Of a stretch of DNA of 64,000 bases, positions 18,441 to 27,052 are shown piece by piece (position 1 is the stretch's first letter; every line of letters starts with the position of its first letter). The notes below the pieces were generated by a model. That model was given only the letters and a program-made list of their open reading frames with translations. It ran no database searches and had not been told where the DNA came from. Origin of the DNA: Flavobacterium luteolum (GTDB taxonomy: Bacteria; Bacteroidota; Bacteroidia; Flavobacteriales; Flavobacteriaceae); assembly GCF_027111275.1 (NCBI RefSeq), contig NZ_CP114286.1:4884501-4948500 (forward strand), in the 5' to 3' direction. The position numbers were made by a program, and so were the translations under genes.

Positions 18441-19508
18441 ATGAAAATAAAAAATACCATAAAATATTTGCCATTAATTTTTATTTCAATCAATGCTTTT
18501 TCACAGTTAAAACCTGAAAAAGTCGATTTAGATAAATTCTCATTCAATGTAAATTATCAAATTCTGCCTGCAAAGTTTGTTGCATTAGAAAAAAGAACTT
18601 TTAGTACAGAAACCGTCATTGGTCCAGATTTTACACCTTTTTATTCAAATAAAGAAACATTGAATAACAAATTAAATCTATACGGATGGAAAAGAAGCGT
18701 CAGATATTCAAACGTTGATATCGAGGTAAAGCTGAAAAGCTTTAAAATGGGAGAACCTAAACTGGAGTCAAAAGTTGATGAATCGAAAGATAAAAATGGA
18801 GTAGTCGTCAAGACCACAAACTATTTTGTAACTGCAGTAATTGAAGCGAAAGGAGTTGCAGTCGTCAAGATCAAAGGAGCATTAACTGAATCTGGAAGCG
18901 ATGAAGAGATTGTTTATGATTTTAACAAAGATTTTGTCTATAAATCGCTTAATGACAACGCTAATTCTGAAGTTGTAAAAGAGGCTTTTAAGAAAGAAAA
19001 AACAGATTTTTATAATGAAAGCATTAAAAATTATGTTGATGGAGTTTTTAGCGATACAAATTATAAACTCAATAAAGTCTACGGATTGGAGCCTACAACT
19101 TATAGAGAGAATTTATGGATTATAGATTCTAAAGATGAAGAAGGAGGAATTCAGAAAGAAGCTTTAGAGGCAGTGAAAGTAATTTTTGCAAAAATGTCTG
19201 CAACTGCACCAATTGATGAAATTGTATCAGATATGAATCCATTAATTGAATATTTTGACTCTTTAAAAACAAAGTATACAGGAAGTGACAAATCAAGTAA
19301 AAAAATCAGATACTCAGCTTATTATAATCTAGGACGAATTTATATTCATTTAGATCAGCCTGAAAAAGCAATTAAAGAAGGAGAAGGATTAATTGCTAAT
19401 GATTATGATAAAAAAGATGGAAAAAAAATTATAGAGGATGCAAACTATGACTTGGAAAATTTTAAAAAATCAACCTACAAGTCAAAACATAATCCCGTAT
19501 TATATTAA
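18441..19508 (+). CDS. Secreted protein of unknown function with C-terminal helical repeat
   Basis: I do not recognise the family. The 355-residue product has a signal peptide (KIKNTIKYLPLIFISINAFSQ), a charged beta-rich middle, and a C-terminal segment (KIRYSAYYNLGRIYIHLDQPEKAIKEGEGLI) that looks like a TPR motif. It follows the WG-repeat-like gene by 5 nt, so the two are almost certainly co-translated and may form a surface or periplasmic pair. Together they split ilvD from ilvB. Confidence 0.75.
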   Translation: MKIKNTIKYLPLIFISINAFSQLKPEKVDLDKFSFNVNYQILPAKFVALEKRTFSTETVIGPDFTPFYSNKETLNNKLNLYGWKRSVRYSNVDIEVKLKSFKMGEPKLESKVDESKDKNGVVVKTTNYFVTAVIEAKGVAVVKIKGALTESGSDEEIVYDFNKDFVYKSLNDNANSEVVKEAFKKEKTDFYNESIKNYVDGVFSDTNYKLNKVYGLEPTTYRENLWIIDSKDEEGGIQKEALEAVKVIFAKMSATAPIDEIVSDMNPLIEYFDSLKTKYTGSDKSSKKIRYSAYYNLGRIYIHLDQPEKAIKEGEGLIANDYDKKDGKKIIEDANYDLENFKKSTYKSKHNPVLY

Positions 19509-19562
19509 TAAGTATTTAAAATAGTATCTCATACTATATTAAGTGCCAAAAAATAAAAAAAA

Positions 19563-21251
19563 ATGAGAATATCAGGGGCAGAAGCCGTTATAAGATGTTT
19601 ATTAGCAGAAGGAGTAGATTTAATTTATGGTTACCCAGGCGGTGCTATAATGCCAGTTTACGACGAATTATATAAATTTCAAGATCAATTGCACCATGTT
19701 TTAGTACGTCACGAACAAGGTGCAACACATGCAGCGCAAGGTTATGCGAGAGCAACAGGAAAAGTAGGAGTGGCAATTGCTACTTCTGGTCCAGGAGCTA
19801 CAAATTTAGTTACAGGTATTGCAGATGCTCAAATCGACTCAACTCCGTTAGTATGTATTACAGGGCAAGTTGGAAGACATTTATTAGGATCTGATGCGTT
19901 TCAGGAAACAGATATTATCGGAATTTCAACTCCGGTTACAAAATGGAATTTTCAGGTAACTGAAGCTTCTCAGATTCCTGGAATTATGGCAAAAGCATTT
20001 TATATTGCACGTTCTGGACGTCCAGGACCTGTATTGGTTGATATTACTAAAAATGCTCAGTTTGATGAGTTTGATTTTAGCTATGAGAAATGTACTGGAA
20101 TTAGAAGTTATATTCCAGTACCAAAATTAAACTTAGATAAAGTTGCCGAAGCAGCAGCTTTGATCAATAGCGCTAAAAAACCTTTTATTGTTTTTGGACA
20201 AGGAATTATTCTTGGCGAGGCAGAAGCTGAGTTTAAAGCAGTTGTTGAAAAATCTGGAATTCCTGCGGCTTGGACAATTTTAGGATTATCAGCTTTACCA
20301 ACAGATCATCCTTTAAATGTTGGTATGCTTGGAATGCACGGAAATTATGCGCCAAATTTACTAACAAACGAATGTGATGTTTTAATTGCTTTCGGAATGC
20401 GTTTTGATGATCGTGTTACAGGTAAATTAAGCACTTATGCAAAACAGGCAAAAGTAGTTCACTTTGAAATTGATCCAGCAGAGGTTGATAAAAACGTAAA
20501 AACAGAAATTGCTGTTTTAGGAGATGTAAAAGAATCTTTAGCTGCTTTATTACCATTGTTAGATGCAAAATCTCACGATGCTTGGCACAACGAGTTCAAA
20601 GAATTAAGCAAAGTTGAATTTGATTCAGTAATAAAAGAAGAATTAAATCCAACTAACGGTAAAGGAATTTCGATGGGAGAAACTATCGAAATGATAAACA
20701 AACACTCAAAAGGAGACGCAATCATTGTTTCAGATGTTGGTCAGCACCAAATGTTTGCTTGTCGTTATGCTAAATTCAATTCGACTAAAAGTAATATTAC
20801 TTCGGGAGGTTTAGGAACTATGGGATTTGCATTGCCTGCTGCGATTGGAGCAAAAATGGGAAAACCCGAACGTGAAGTAGTAGCGATTATTGGTGATGGA
20901 GGCTTCCAAATGACAATTCAGGAACTTGGAACTATTTTCCAGACTCAGGTTCCAGTGAAGATTGTTATTCTAAACAATGAATTCTTAGGAATGGTTCGCC
21001 AATGGCAGGAATTATTCTTTGATAATAGATATGCTTCAACAAAAATGATTAATCCAAACTTCATTGCAATTGCTGAAGGTTATCATATCAAATCTAAAAA
21101 AGTTACACAGCGTGAAGATTTAGATGCAGCGGTCGCTGAGATGCTGGCTTCAAAAGATTCGTATTTCTTAGAAGTTGTAGTCGAAAAAGAAAATAATGTT
21201 TTCCCAATGATTCCAACAGGAGCTTGTGTATCAGAAATTAGATTAAGTTAA
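19563..21251 (+). CDS. ilvB: Acetolactate synthase large subunit (IlvB)
   Basis: This TPP- and FAD-dependent enzyme makes acetolactate or acetohydroxybutyrate from pyruvate. The 562-residue protein shows GYPGGAIMPVYDEL near 21-34, the catalytic Glu in VRHEQGATHAAQGYARATG, a central FAD-binding domain, and the C-terminal TPP motif GDGGFQMTIQELGT with NNEFLGMVRQWQELFF. Its regulatory subunit follows as ilvN. Confidence 0.97.
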   Translation: MRISGAEAVIRCLLAEGVDLIYGYPGGAIMPVYDELYKFQDQLHHVLVRHEQGATHAAQGYARATGKVGVAIATSGPGATNLVTGIADAQIDSTPLVCITGQVGRHLLGSDAFQETDIIGISTPVTKWNFQVTEASQIPGIMAKAFYIARSGRPGPVLVDITKNAQFDEFDFSYEKCTGIRSYIPVPKLNLDKVAEAAALINSAKKPFIVFGQGIILGEAEAEFKAVVEKSGIPAAWTILGLSALPTDHPLNVGMLGMHGNYAPNLLTNECDVLIAFGMRFDDRVTGKLSTYAKQAKVVHFEIDPAEVDKNVKTEIAVLGDVKESLAALLPLLDAKSHDAWHNEFKELSKVEFDSVIKEELNPTNGKGISMGETIEMINKHSKGDAIIVSDVGQHQMFACRYAKFNSTKSNITSGGLGTMGFALPAAIGAKMGKPEREVVAIIGDGGFQMTIQELGTIFQTQVPVKIVILNNEFLGMVRQWQELFFDNRYASTKMINPNFIAIAEGYHIKSKKVTQREDLDAAVAEMLASKDSYFLEVVVEKENNVFPMIPTGACVSEIRLS

Positions 21252-21257
21252 GAAAAA

Positions 21258-21325
21258 AGTTTCAGGTTTCCAGTTTCAGGTTTCAATCCCGATAGTCATC
21301 GGGGGTAAAACATGAAACTTGAAAC
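21258..21325. repeat. GTTTCAGG/CTTGAAAC inverted repeat with CCCGATAGTCATCGGG core
   Basis: GTTTCAGGTTTCCAGTTTCA on the left and CATGAAACTTGAAAC (21311-21325) on the right flank a near-palindromic core CCCGATAGTCATCGGG (21288-21303). The core is a variant of CCCGATAGCTATCGGG at 40085 and 40183, and the arms belong to the family after hisI. The element lies between ilvB and ilvN inside the operon. Confidence 0.65.
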
Positions 21326-21345
21326 AAATAAAACTAAAAAAACAA

Positions 21346-21867
21346 ATGGAAGATAAAACATTTACCATATCGGTATACTCAGAAAATAATGTGGGTTTAT
21401 TAAATAGAATATCAGGAATATTCTTAAAGCGTCACATTAATATATTAAGTCTAAATGTTTCAGAATCAGAAATTGAGAACGTTTCAAGATTTATCATCGT
21501 AGTAAATACGACAGAAAAATGGGTTCAGAATATTGTTGGACAAATTGAAAAACAAATTGAAGTTATAAAAGCATTTTATCATACAGATGAAGAGACTATT
21601 TTCTTAGAAAATGCTTTGTTTAAAATTGCTTCAAGTTTGTTGTTTGATGAGAAACAAATTCAGAATATTATTAAAGAGAGCCAGTCTACAATTGTGACAG
21701 TTTCTCGTGATTTCTTTGTGATTTCAAAATCAGGAAGACGTTCTGAAATTGAAGAATTATACCAAAAGTTCAAACCATACGGAATTATGCAGTTTGTACG
21801 TTCGGGAAGAATATCAGTTTCTAAACAAAAAATGGAGATTTCTTCTTTATTAGAAACCTTTAAATAA
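21346..21867 (+). CDS. ilvN: Acetolactate synthase small (regulatory) subunit (IlvN)
   Basis: This subunit confers valine feedback control on IlvB. The N-terminal ACT domain is recognised from KTFTISVYSENNVGLLNRISGIFLKR, with the Gly in VGLLNRI expected near the valine site. The C-terminal ALS_ss_C-like part (about 80-173) follows. I start it at the ATG at 21346; an in-frame TTG at 21319 lies inside the repeat arm and would add a Lys-rich tail. The product is 173 residues, a usual length for this subunit. Confidence 0.93.
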   Translation: MEDKTFTISVYSENNVGLLNRISGIFLKRHINILSLNVSESEIENVSRFIIVVNTTEKWVQNIVGQIEKQIEVIKAFYHTDEETIFLENALFKIASSLLFDEKQIQNIIKESQSTIVTVSRDFFVISKSGRRSEIEELYQKFKPYGIMQFVRSGRISVSKQKMEISSLLETFK

Positions 21868-21927
21868 TAAAATCTTAGTTATATATAATCAATATTAAAT
21901 TTCATTTCATTAAATATTAAAACAAAA

Positions 21928-23397
21928 ATGGCAAATTATTTCAATACATTACCACTTAGATTACAATTAGAACAATTAGGAGTTTGCGAATTTATGGAGC
22001 AATCAGAATTTGCAGACGGAATTGCAGCATTAGCTGGAAAAAAAGTTGTAATTGTTGGTTGTGGAGCACAAGGTTTGAATCAAGGTTTAAACATGAGAGA
22101 CTCTGGTTTAGACATTTCTTATGCATTGCGTGCAGATGCAATTGCAGAAAAAAGAGCTTCTTATAAAAATGCAACTGAAAATGGTTTCAAAGTAGGAACT
22201 TATGAAGAATTGATTCCAACTGCAGATTTAGTTTGTAACCTTACACCAGACAAACAACATACAGCTGTGGTAACTGCTATTATGCCATTAATGAAACAGG
22301 GTTCTACTTTATCTTACTCTCACGGATTCAACATCGTAGAAGAAGGGATGCAGATTCGTAAAGACATCACTGTTATTATGTGTGCTCCTAAATGTCCAGG
22401 TTCTGAGGTACGTGAAGAGTATAAAAGAGGATTTGGTGTTCCAACTCTTATCGCAGTTCACCCAGAAAATGATCCAAACGGATTTGGTTTAGATCAAGCA
22501 AAAGCTTACGCTGTAGCAACTGGAGGACACAGAGCAGGAGTTTTAAGATCATCTTTCGTAGCTGAAGTAAAATCAGATTTAATGGGTGAGCAAACTATTC
22601 TTTGTGGTTTACTTCAAACTGGATCTATTTTATGTTTCGATAAAATGGTTGAAAAAGGAATCGATGCTGCTTACGCTTCTAAATTAATCCAATACGGATG
22701 GGAAACTATCACTGAAGCTTTGAAACACGGTGGTATTACAAATATGATGGATCGTTTAAACAATCCTTCAAAAATTGAAGCTTACGAATTAGCTGAAGAA
22801 TTGAAAGATATCATGCGTCCGTTGTTCCAAAAACACCAAGACGATATCATTTCTGGAGAATTCTCTAGAACTATGATGATTGACTGGGCTAATGATGATG
22901 TTAACTTATTAAAATGGAGAGCTGTAACAGGAGAAACTAACTTCGAAAAAACAGCTCCGCAAGACGCTCCAATCTCAGAGCAAGAATATTTTGACAATGG
23001 AGTGTTAATGATTGCAATGGTAAAAGCTGGTGTTGAATTAGCTTTCGAAACAATGACTGAAGCTGGAATCATTGAAGAATCTGCTTACTATGAGTCATTA
23101 CACGAATTGCCATTAATTGCAAATACAATTGCAAGAAAGAAATTATTCGAAATGAACCGTGTAATTTCTGATACTGCAGAGTACGGATGCTACTTATTTG
23201 ATCATGCATGCAAGCCATTATTGACTGAATTCATGAAAAAAGTTGAAACTAACATTATTGGTAAACCATTTTCAACTTCAAACGGAGTAGATAATGCAGT
23301 ATTGATCGCTGTTAACAAAGAAATTCGTCAACATCCTATCGAAGAAGTAGGAGCTTGGTTGAGAGAGTCTATGACGGCTATGAAAAAAATTGGATAA
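21928..23397 (+). CDS. ilvC: Ketol-acid reductoisomerase, class II (IlvC)
   Basis: IlvC isomerises and reduces acetolactate to dihydroxyisovalerate with NADPH. At 489 residues it is the long class II form (as in E. coli, about 491) with a duplicated helical domain. The dinucleotide motif [21 protein letters not shown] lies near 35-55, followed by [17 protein letters not shown], whose Arg/Lys fit NADPH preference. It closes the ilv gene run. Confidence 0.97.
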   Translation: MANYFNTLPLRLQLEQLGVCEFMEQSEFADGIAALAGKKVVIVGCGAQGLNQGLNMRDSGLDISYALRADAIAEKRASYKNATENGFKVGTYEELIPTADLVCNLTPDKQHTAVVTAIMPLMKQGSTLSYSHGFNIVEEGMQIRKDITVIMCAPKCPGSEVREEYKRGFGVPTLIAVHPENDPNGFGLDQAKAYAVATGGHRAGVLRSSFVAEVKSDLMGEQTILCGLLQTGSILCFDKMVEKGIDAAYASKLIQYGWETITEALKHGGITNMMDRLNNPSKIEAYELAEELKDIMRPLFQKHQDDIISGEFSRTMMIDWANDDVNLLKWRAVTGETNFEKTAPQDAPISEQEYFDNGVLMIAMVKAGVELAFETMTEAGIIEESAYYESLHELPLIANTIARKKLFEMNRVISDTAEYGCYLFDHACKPLLTEFMKKVETNIIGKPFSTSNGVDNAVLIAVNKEIRQHPIEEVGAWLRESMTAMKKIG

Positions 23398-23412
23398 TAA
23401 AAATTTGGGAAC

Positions 23413-23642
23413 TTCCGCAGGATCCGATTCTGCGGAATTTGCACTGTATCAATGATTTGTAATATTTTGAATTAGTAAGCACTTATTAAGAAAAAAGATA
23501 TAGATGCATATTGCATTCACTTAACTTCAGAGAGTGAGTAAGTTAAGTGAAGCGGATCCCTAAAATGGGGTATATTTTACAAAAATATACTTGTTTGAAT
23601 TTCTGTTTTAATTAATAAAGATGCTTCTATTTTCAAAATAGA
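23413..23642 (+). other. Hairpin-rich spacer downstream of ilvC
   Basis: No frame of interest is seen in the roughly 490-nt gap between ilvC and acs. Four or more local hairpins follow each other: TTCCGCAG/CTGCGGAA (23413-23437); ATGCA/TGCAT (23504-23516); a 12-bp perfect stem TTCACTTAACTT/AAGTTAAGTGAA (23516-23551); GTATATTTT/AAAATATAC (23570-23590); and TCTATTTT/AAAATAGA (23626-23642). The series ends at the terminator at 23698. It could be the ilvC 3' UTR, a small RNA or a decayed element. Confidence 0.5.
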
Positions 23643-23697
23643 GAAAAATCACGCAGTGCGCATTACAAAATTAATTGTTATTGAAATTTGTTAAATT

Positions 23698-23733
23698 AAA
23701 AAAGGCATAATATCTATTTATTATGCCTTTTTT
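23698..23733 (+). terminator. Strong terminator after ilvC region
   Basis: GGCATAATA (23704-23712) pairs with TATTATGCC (23719-23727) around TCTATT, flanked by A6 and T6 runs that extend the stem. It isolates acs from the ilv transcript. Confidence 0.9.
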
Positions 23734-23890
23734 GCCTTCTATTTTTGATTTAAAAAGTAAAATTTTAAATCAAACACAAATAATTATCATATTTTATTAA
23801 ATAAATGTTTTTATTTGATAAAATTTATGAATTAAATTATTTCACGGATACGTTCAGATTTAATACATTTATAAAAAAATTCAACAAACG

Positions 23891-25801
23891 ATGAGCTATT
23901 ACAAAATTGAAAATTTAGAACAATATTTTAAACATTACAATAAGTCAATAAGAGAGCCAAGAAAATTTTGGGGAAAAATAGCTGAGGAAAATTTCACATG
24001 GTACCAGCATTGGGAAAAGGTTGTTGATTTTAATATGGCGGAAGCAGAAGTAAAATGGTTTACAGATGCTAAAGTTAACATTACCAAAAATTGTATTGAT
24101 AGACATTTAAGCAAAAGAGGAGAGAAGACAGCAATTATTTTTGAACCAAACGATCCTTCTGAAGAAGCTTTACATATAACGTATAATGAACTATACGAAA
24201 GAGTTTCAAAAATGGCAAACGTCCTTCGTGAGCAAGGTGTTCGTAAAGGAGATAGAGTTTGTATTTACTTGCCAATGATTCCAGAATTGGCTGTTTCTGT
24301 TTTAGCTTGTGCTAGAATTGGAGCTATTCACTCTGTTATTTTCGCTGGATTTTCTGCTTCGGCAGTTTCTGCGAGAATCAATGATTGTGAATGTAAAATG
24401 GTAATCACATCTGATGGAGGCTACAGAGGAAATAAAACAATTGATCTTAAGGGAATTGTAGACGAAGCTCTAGAAACTTGTCCTTCTGTTACAAAAGTTT
24501 TAGTTGCTAAAAGAACTAATACTAATGTTAAGATGAAAGATGGTCGTGATGTTTGGTTACAACCATTATTAGATGCAGCTTTAGATAATAGTGTTGCTGA
24601 AATTATGGATGCCGAAGATCCTTTGTTTATCTTATATACTTCAGGATCAACTGGGAAACCAAAAGGAATGGTTCATACTACTGCTGGTTATATGGTATAC
24701 ACTGCGTATACTTTCAAAAATGTATTCAACTACGAAGACAATGATATTTTCTGGTGTACTGCAGATATCGGATGGATTACAGGTCACTCTTATATATTAT
24801 ACGGACCATTATTGAATGGTGCTACAACTGTAATTTTTGAAGGAGTTCCTTCTTATCCAGATTTTAGCCGTTTTTGGGATATTATCGAAAAGCATAAAAT
24901 TACACAATTCTATACTGCGCCAACTGCAATTCGTTCATTAGCAAAAGAAAGTTTAGATTACATTCAAAAATACCCTCTTAAATCACTTAAAGTTATCGGA
25001 TCTGTTGGAGAGCCAATTAACGAAGAGGCTTGGCACTGGTTTAATGACCACGTAGGAGATAAGAGATGTCCGGTTGTAGATACTTGGTGGCAGACAGAAA
25101 CAGGAGGAATCATGATTTCGCCAATTGCTTTTGTAACACCAACAAAACCTACTTACGCAACTTTGCCATTACCTGGGATTCAGCCTGTTTTGATGGATGA
25201 AAAACGTAATGAAATTGAAGGAAACCAAGTAGTTGGAAGTTTATGTATTAAATTCCCATGGCCGGGAATTGCCAGAACTATTTGGGGTAATCATGATCGT
25301 TACAAAGAAACTTATTTCTCTGCTTTCCCTGGAAAATATTTTACAGGAGACGGTGCCTTAAGAGACGAAGTTGGGTATTACAGAATTACAGGTAGGGTAG
25401 ATGATGTTGTTATTGTTTCTGGACATAATTTAGGAACAGCTCCTATTGAAGATGCGATCAACGAACACCCAGCTGTTGCGGAATCTGCAATCGTTGGATT
25501 CCCTCACGATATTAAAGGAAATGCTTTATATGGTTTTGTTATTCTAAAAGAAACTGGAGAAGTTAGAGATAGAAATAACTTAACAAAAGAGATAAACCAA
25601 TATATTTCTGATCACATTGGGCCAATTGCGAAATTAGATAAAATTCAATTCGTTTCTGGTTTGCCAAAAACTCGTTCTGGAAAAATTATGCGTAGAATTT
25701 TGCGTAAAATAGCCGAAGGAGATTCTTCTAATTTTGGAGATACTTCGACTTTATTAAATCCAGAAATAATAGAAGAAATTATGAAAGAAAGAATTTCTTA
25801 A
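23891..25801 (+). CDS. acs: Acetyl-CoA synthetase (Acs)
   Basis: Acs activates acetate to acetyl-CoA through acetyl-AMP. The 636-residue protein has the ATP loop YTSGSTGKPKGMVHTT near 250-265, WWQTETGG, the TGD motif FTGDGALRDEVGYYRITGRVDDVV, and the C-terminal KTRSGKIMRRILRKI, whose Lys is the site of regulatory acylation in known Acs. It begins with the N-terminal ACAS extension. The two downstream minus-strand genes (exonuclease-like and CBS-cNMP protein) are frequent neighbours of acs in other bacteria. Upstream TACATTTA (about 23863) is one base off the promoter consensus. Confidence 0.97.
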   Translation: MSYYKIENLEQYFKHYNKSIREPRKFWGKIAEENFTWYQHWEKVVDFNMAEAEVKWFTDAKVNITKNCIDRHLSKRGEKTAIIFEPNDPSEEALHITYNELYERVSKMANVLREQGVRKGDRVCIYLPMIPELAVSVLACARIGAIHSVIFAGFSASAVSARINDCECKMVITSDGGYRGNKTIDLKGIVDEALETCPSVTKVLVAKRTNTNVKMKDGRDVWLQPLLDAALDNSVAEIMDAEDPLFILYTSGSTGKPKGMVHTTAGYMVYTAYTFKNVFNYEDNDIFWCTADIGWITGHSYILYGPLLNGATTVIFEGVPSYPDFSRFWDIIEKHKITQFYTAPTAIRSLAKESLDYIQKYPLKSLKVIGSVGEPINEEAWHWFNDHVGDKRCPVVDTWWQTETGGIMISPIAFVTPTKPTYATLPLPGIQPVLMDEKRNEIEGNQVVGSLCIKFPWPGIARTIWGNHDRYKETYFSAFPGKYFTGDGALRDEVGYYRITGRVDDVVIVSGHNLGTAPIEDAINEHPAVAESAIVGFPHDIKGNALYGFVILKETGEVRDRNNLTKEINQYISDHIGPIAKLDKIQFVSGLPKTRSGKIMRRILRKIAEGDSSNFGDTSTLLNPEIIEEIMKERIS

Positions 25802-25816
25802 TTTAAAATGTAAATA

Positions 25817-25852
25817 AAAAAAAAGCCTCTTAATTTTAAGAGGCTTTTTTTT
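25817..25852 (+). terminator. acs terminator
   Basis: GCCTCTTAA (25825-25833) pairs with TTAAGAGGC (25836-25844), flanked by A8 and T8. The same GCCTCTTAA stem is used in the terminator at 26391. Confidence 0.92.
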
Positions 25853-25900
25853 ACTTTTAATTGAAACTTGGTATTTTGAAATTGATATTTTAATCTGTCT

Positions 25901-26293
25901 TTATGGAGCAATTTTTAAACTTAAATCGTTTACAAAAACGAGAGGCTGCATGTTGCTCAAGTTAGTAAGCGATAGAACACCTTTTTTATTTTCGTTTACT
26001 GCATTTATTCTAAAACAAAACTCATTGCCATCTTTATCTCTTAACGTTATAAATTCGGTAGTATCATCAGAAAAGTTCTGACAGCTGTTCGAGATTGTAT
26101 ATTTGTACATCACGCTCATTCTGTCGTTATTGTAATTGTATACTTTCCCGTCTGGGGTAAAAGTCCATTTTATATTACGGTTGGTGTTAGAGTACCAGCT
26201 TCCTAGAATGCGTTTAGACGAAGGATCTTGATTTTGTGCAAAAATTGCTGAAGCAAAAAACAGCAATGGCGCTATAAATAGTAGTTTTTTCAT
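25901..26293 (-). CDS. Small secreted lipocalin-like protein
   Basis: The 130-residue product has a clean signal peptide (KKLLFIAPLLFFASAIFAQ). The mature part begins RILGSWYSNTNRNIKWTFTPDGKVYNY, the pattern of small lipocalin-like beta-barrels of Bacteroidota: a GxW turn, then a strand with TFxxDGxxxx. Two Cys (in NSCQNF and EFCFRI) may form a disulphide. No ligand can be predicted. It lies downstream of acs on the opposite strand. Confidence 0.7.
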   Translation of the reverse strand: MKKLLFIAPLLFFASAIFAQNQDPSSKRILGSWYSNTNRNIKWTFTPDGKVYNYNNDRMSVMYKYTISNSCQNFSDDTTEFITLRDKDGNEFCFRINAVNENKKGVLSLTNLSNMQPLVFVNDLSLKIAP

Positions 26294-26390
26294 AGATTTT
26301 CAATGATAAAAAAGGTTTTATATTAATGTACTATAAAAATACAATTTTACTTAATTTGAAAAATAAGTGAGTTTGTAAATTTCTGTTAAT

Positions 26391-26425
26391 AAAAAAACGC
26401 CTCTTAAAATTAAGAGGCGTTTTTA
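26391..26425 (-). terminator. Terminator of the CBS/cNMP-exonuclease operon
   Basis: CGCCTCTTAA (26398-26407) pairs with TTAAGAGGCG (26410-26419) and has A-runs on the plus strand that read as T on the minus strand. It lies just after the minus-strand exonuclease-like gene. Confidence 0.88.
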
Positions 26426-26452
26426 TATAGTATTGATTAGAATTTTAAGGAT

Positions 26453-27049
26453 TTATTTAATTCCTAGTCTAGATTTTAGTTTCAAGAACAAAAGTCCAAT
26501 TCTGTATGCATCTTCTGCAGAAGAATTTCTATCACTTTTTGGAATTTTATAAATTCCGCATAAATCATCCAGAGAAAATTGTTTGTCGTTTATATCAGTC
26601 AATTTTCTGTACATTACATCAACATCTAAAGCTTCATTTTTAAGACGTCCACAATTTAAACGTTCTAGTGCGGCATTTAGCATTTCAATATCAAAATTGA
26701 TATGATGTCCAACCAAAATTGAGTTTCCTATAAAATTAACCAAAGCTTCAAGAGCATCAGGTTCAGGCATTTTCATCATCTTGCTTTCAATGATAAATTC
26801 ATTTGAAAGTCCGTTGTCCTGAAGATATTTATATTGTAATAAAACTGTTTCGAAATTTTCTTTAATAACAATGCTGTCGTCAATAACTGAAAAGGCTCCA
26901 AGAGATAATATAACATCCTTATCCGGATTTAAGCCAGAAGTTTCAGTTGATATCACAACAAACTTATTAGGTTTAGTTTCGAATTTAGTTAAATAGTCTT
27001 TCCAGAAATCTGGATAGTCTTTATTGATATTTTTCAGCCAGTCTAGCAT
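26453..27049 (-). CDS. DEDDh exonuclease-like protein with altered catalytic residues
   Basis: The 198-residue protein has the RNase H-like fold of DnaQ/PolC-type 3'-5' exonucleases. Motif I reads VVISTETSGL (31-40), where the family normally has D-x-E: Ser34 replaces the first Asp and Glu36 is kept. Motif II, VGHHINFDIEMLN, keeps Asp120. Motif III, NSSAEDA, keeps Asp180 but has Asn175 where the catalytic His is expected. Two of five catalytic residues are thus missing, so nuclease activity may be weak or lost. The start codon lies 3 nt after the stop of the CBS/cNMP gene, so the two are translationally coupled. The pair is commonly found near acs, which suggests a role connected with acetate metabolism or its control. 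Confidence 0.85.
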   Translation of the reverse strand: MLDWLKNINKDYPDFWKDYLTKFETKPNKFVVISTETSGLNPDKDVILSLGAFSVIDDSIVIKENFETVLLQYKYLQDNGLSNEFIIESKMMKMPEPDALEALVNFIGNSILVGHHINFDIEMLNAALERLNCGRLKNEALDVDVMYRKLTDINDKQFSLDDLCGIYKIPKSDRNSSAEDAYRIGLLFLKLKSRLGIK

Positions 27050-27052
27050 ATT

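Noticed and set aside
21319..21345. An upstream TTG start for ilvN
   Set aside because: It lies in the GTTTCAAG-type repeat and would add a Lys-rich tail not seen in the family; the ATG at 21346 is better.
23413..23642. 6S RNA
   Set aside because: A 6S RNA needs a long nested rod with a central bubble. The hairpins here are consecutive rather than nested, and the candidate long-range pairs (GCACTG/CAGTGC and TTTGTAAT/ATTACAAA) are in non-nested order.
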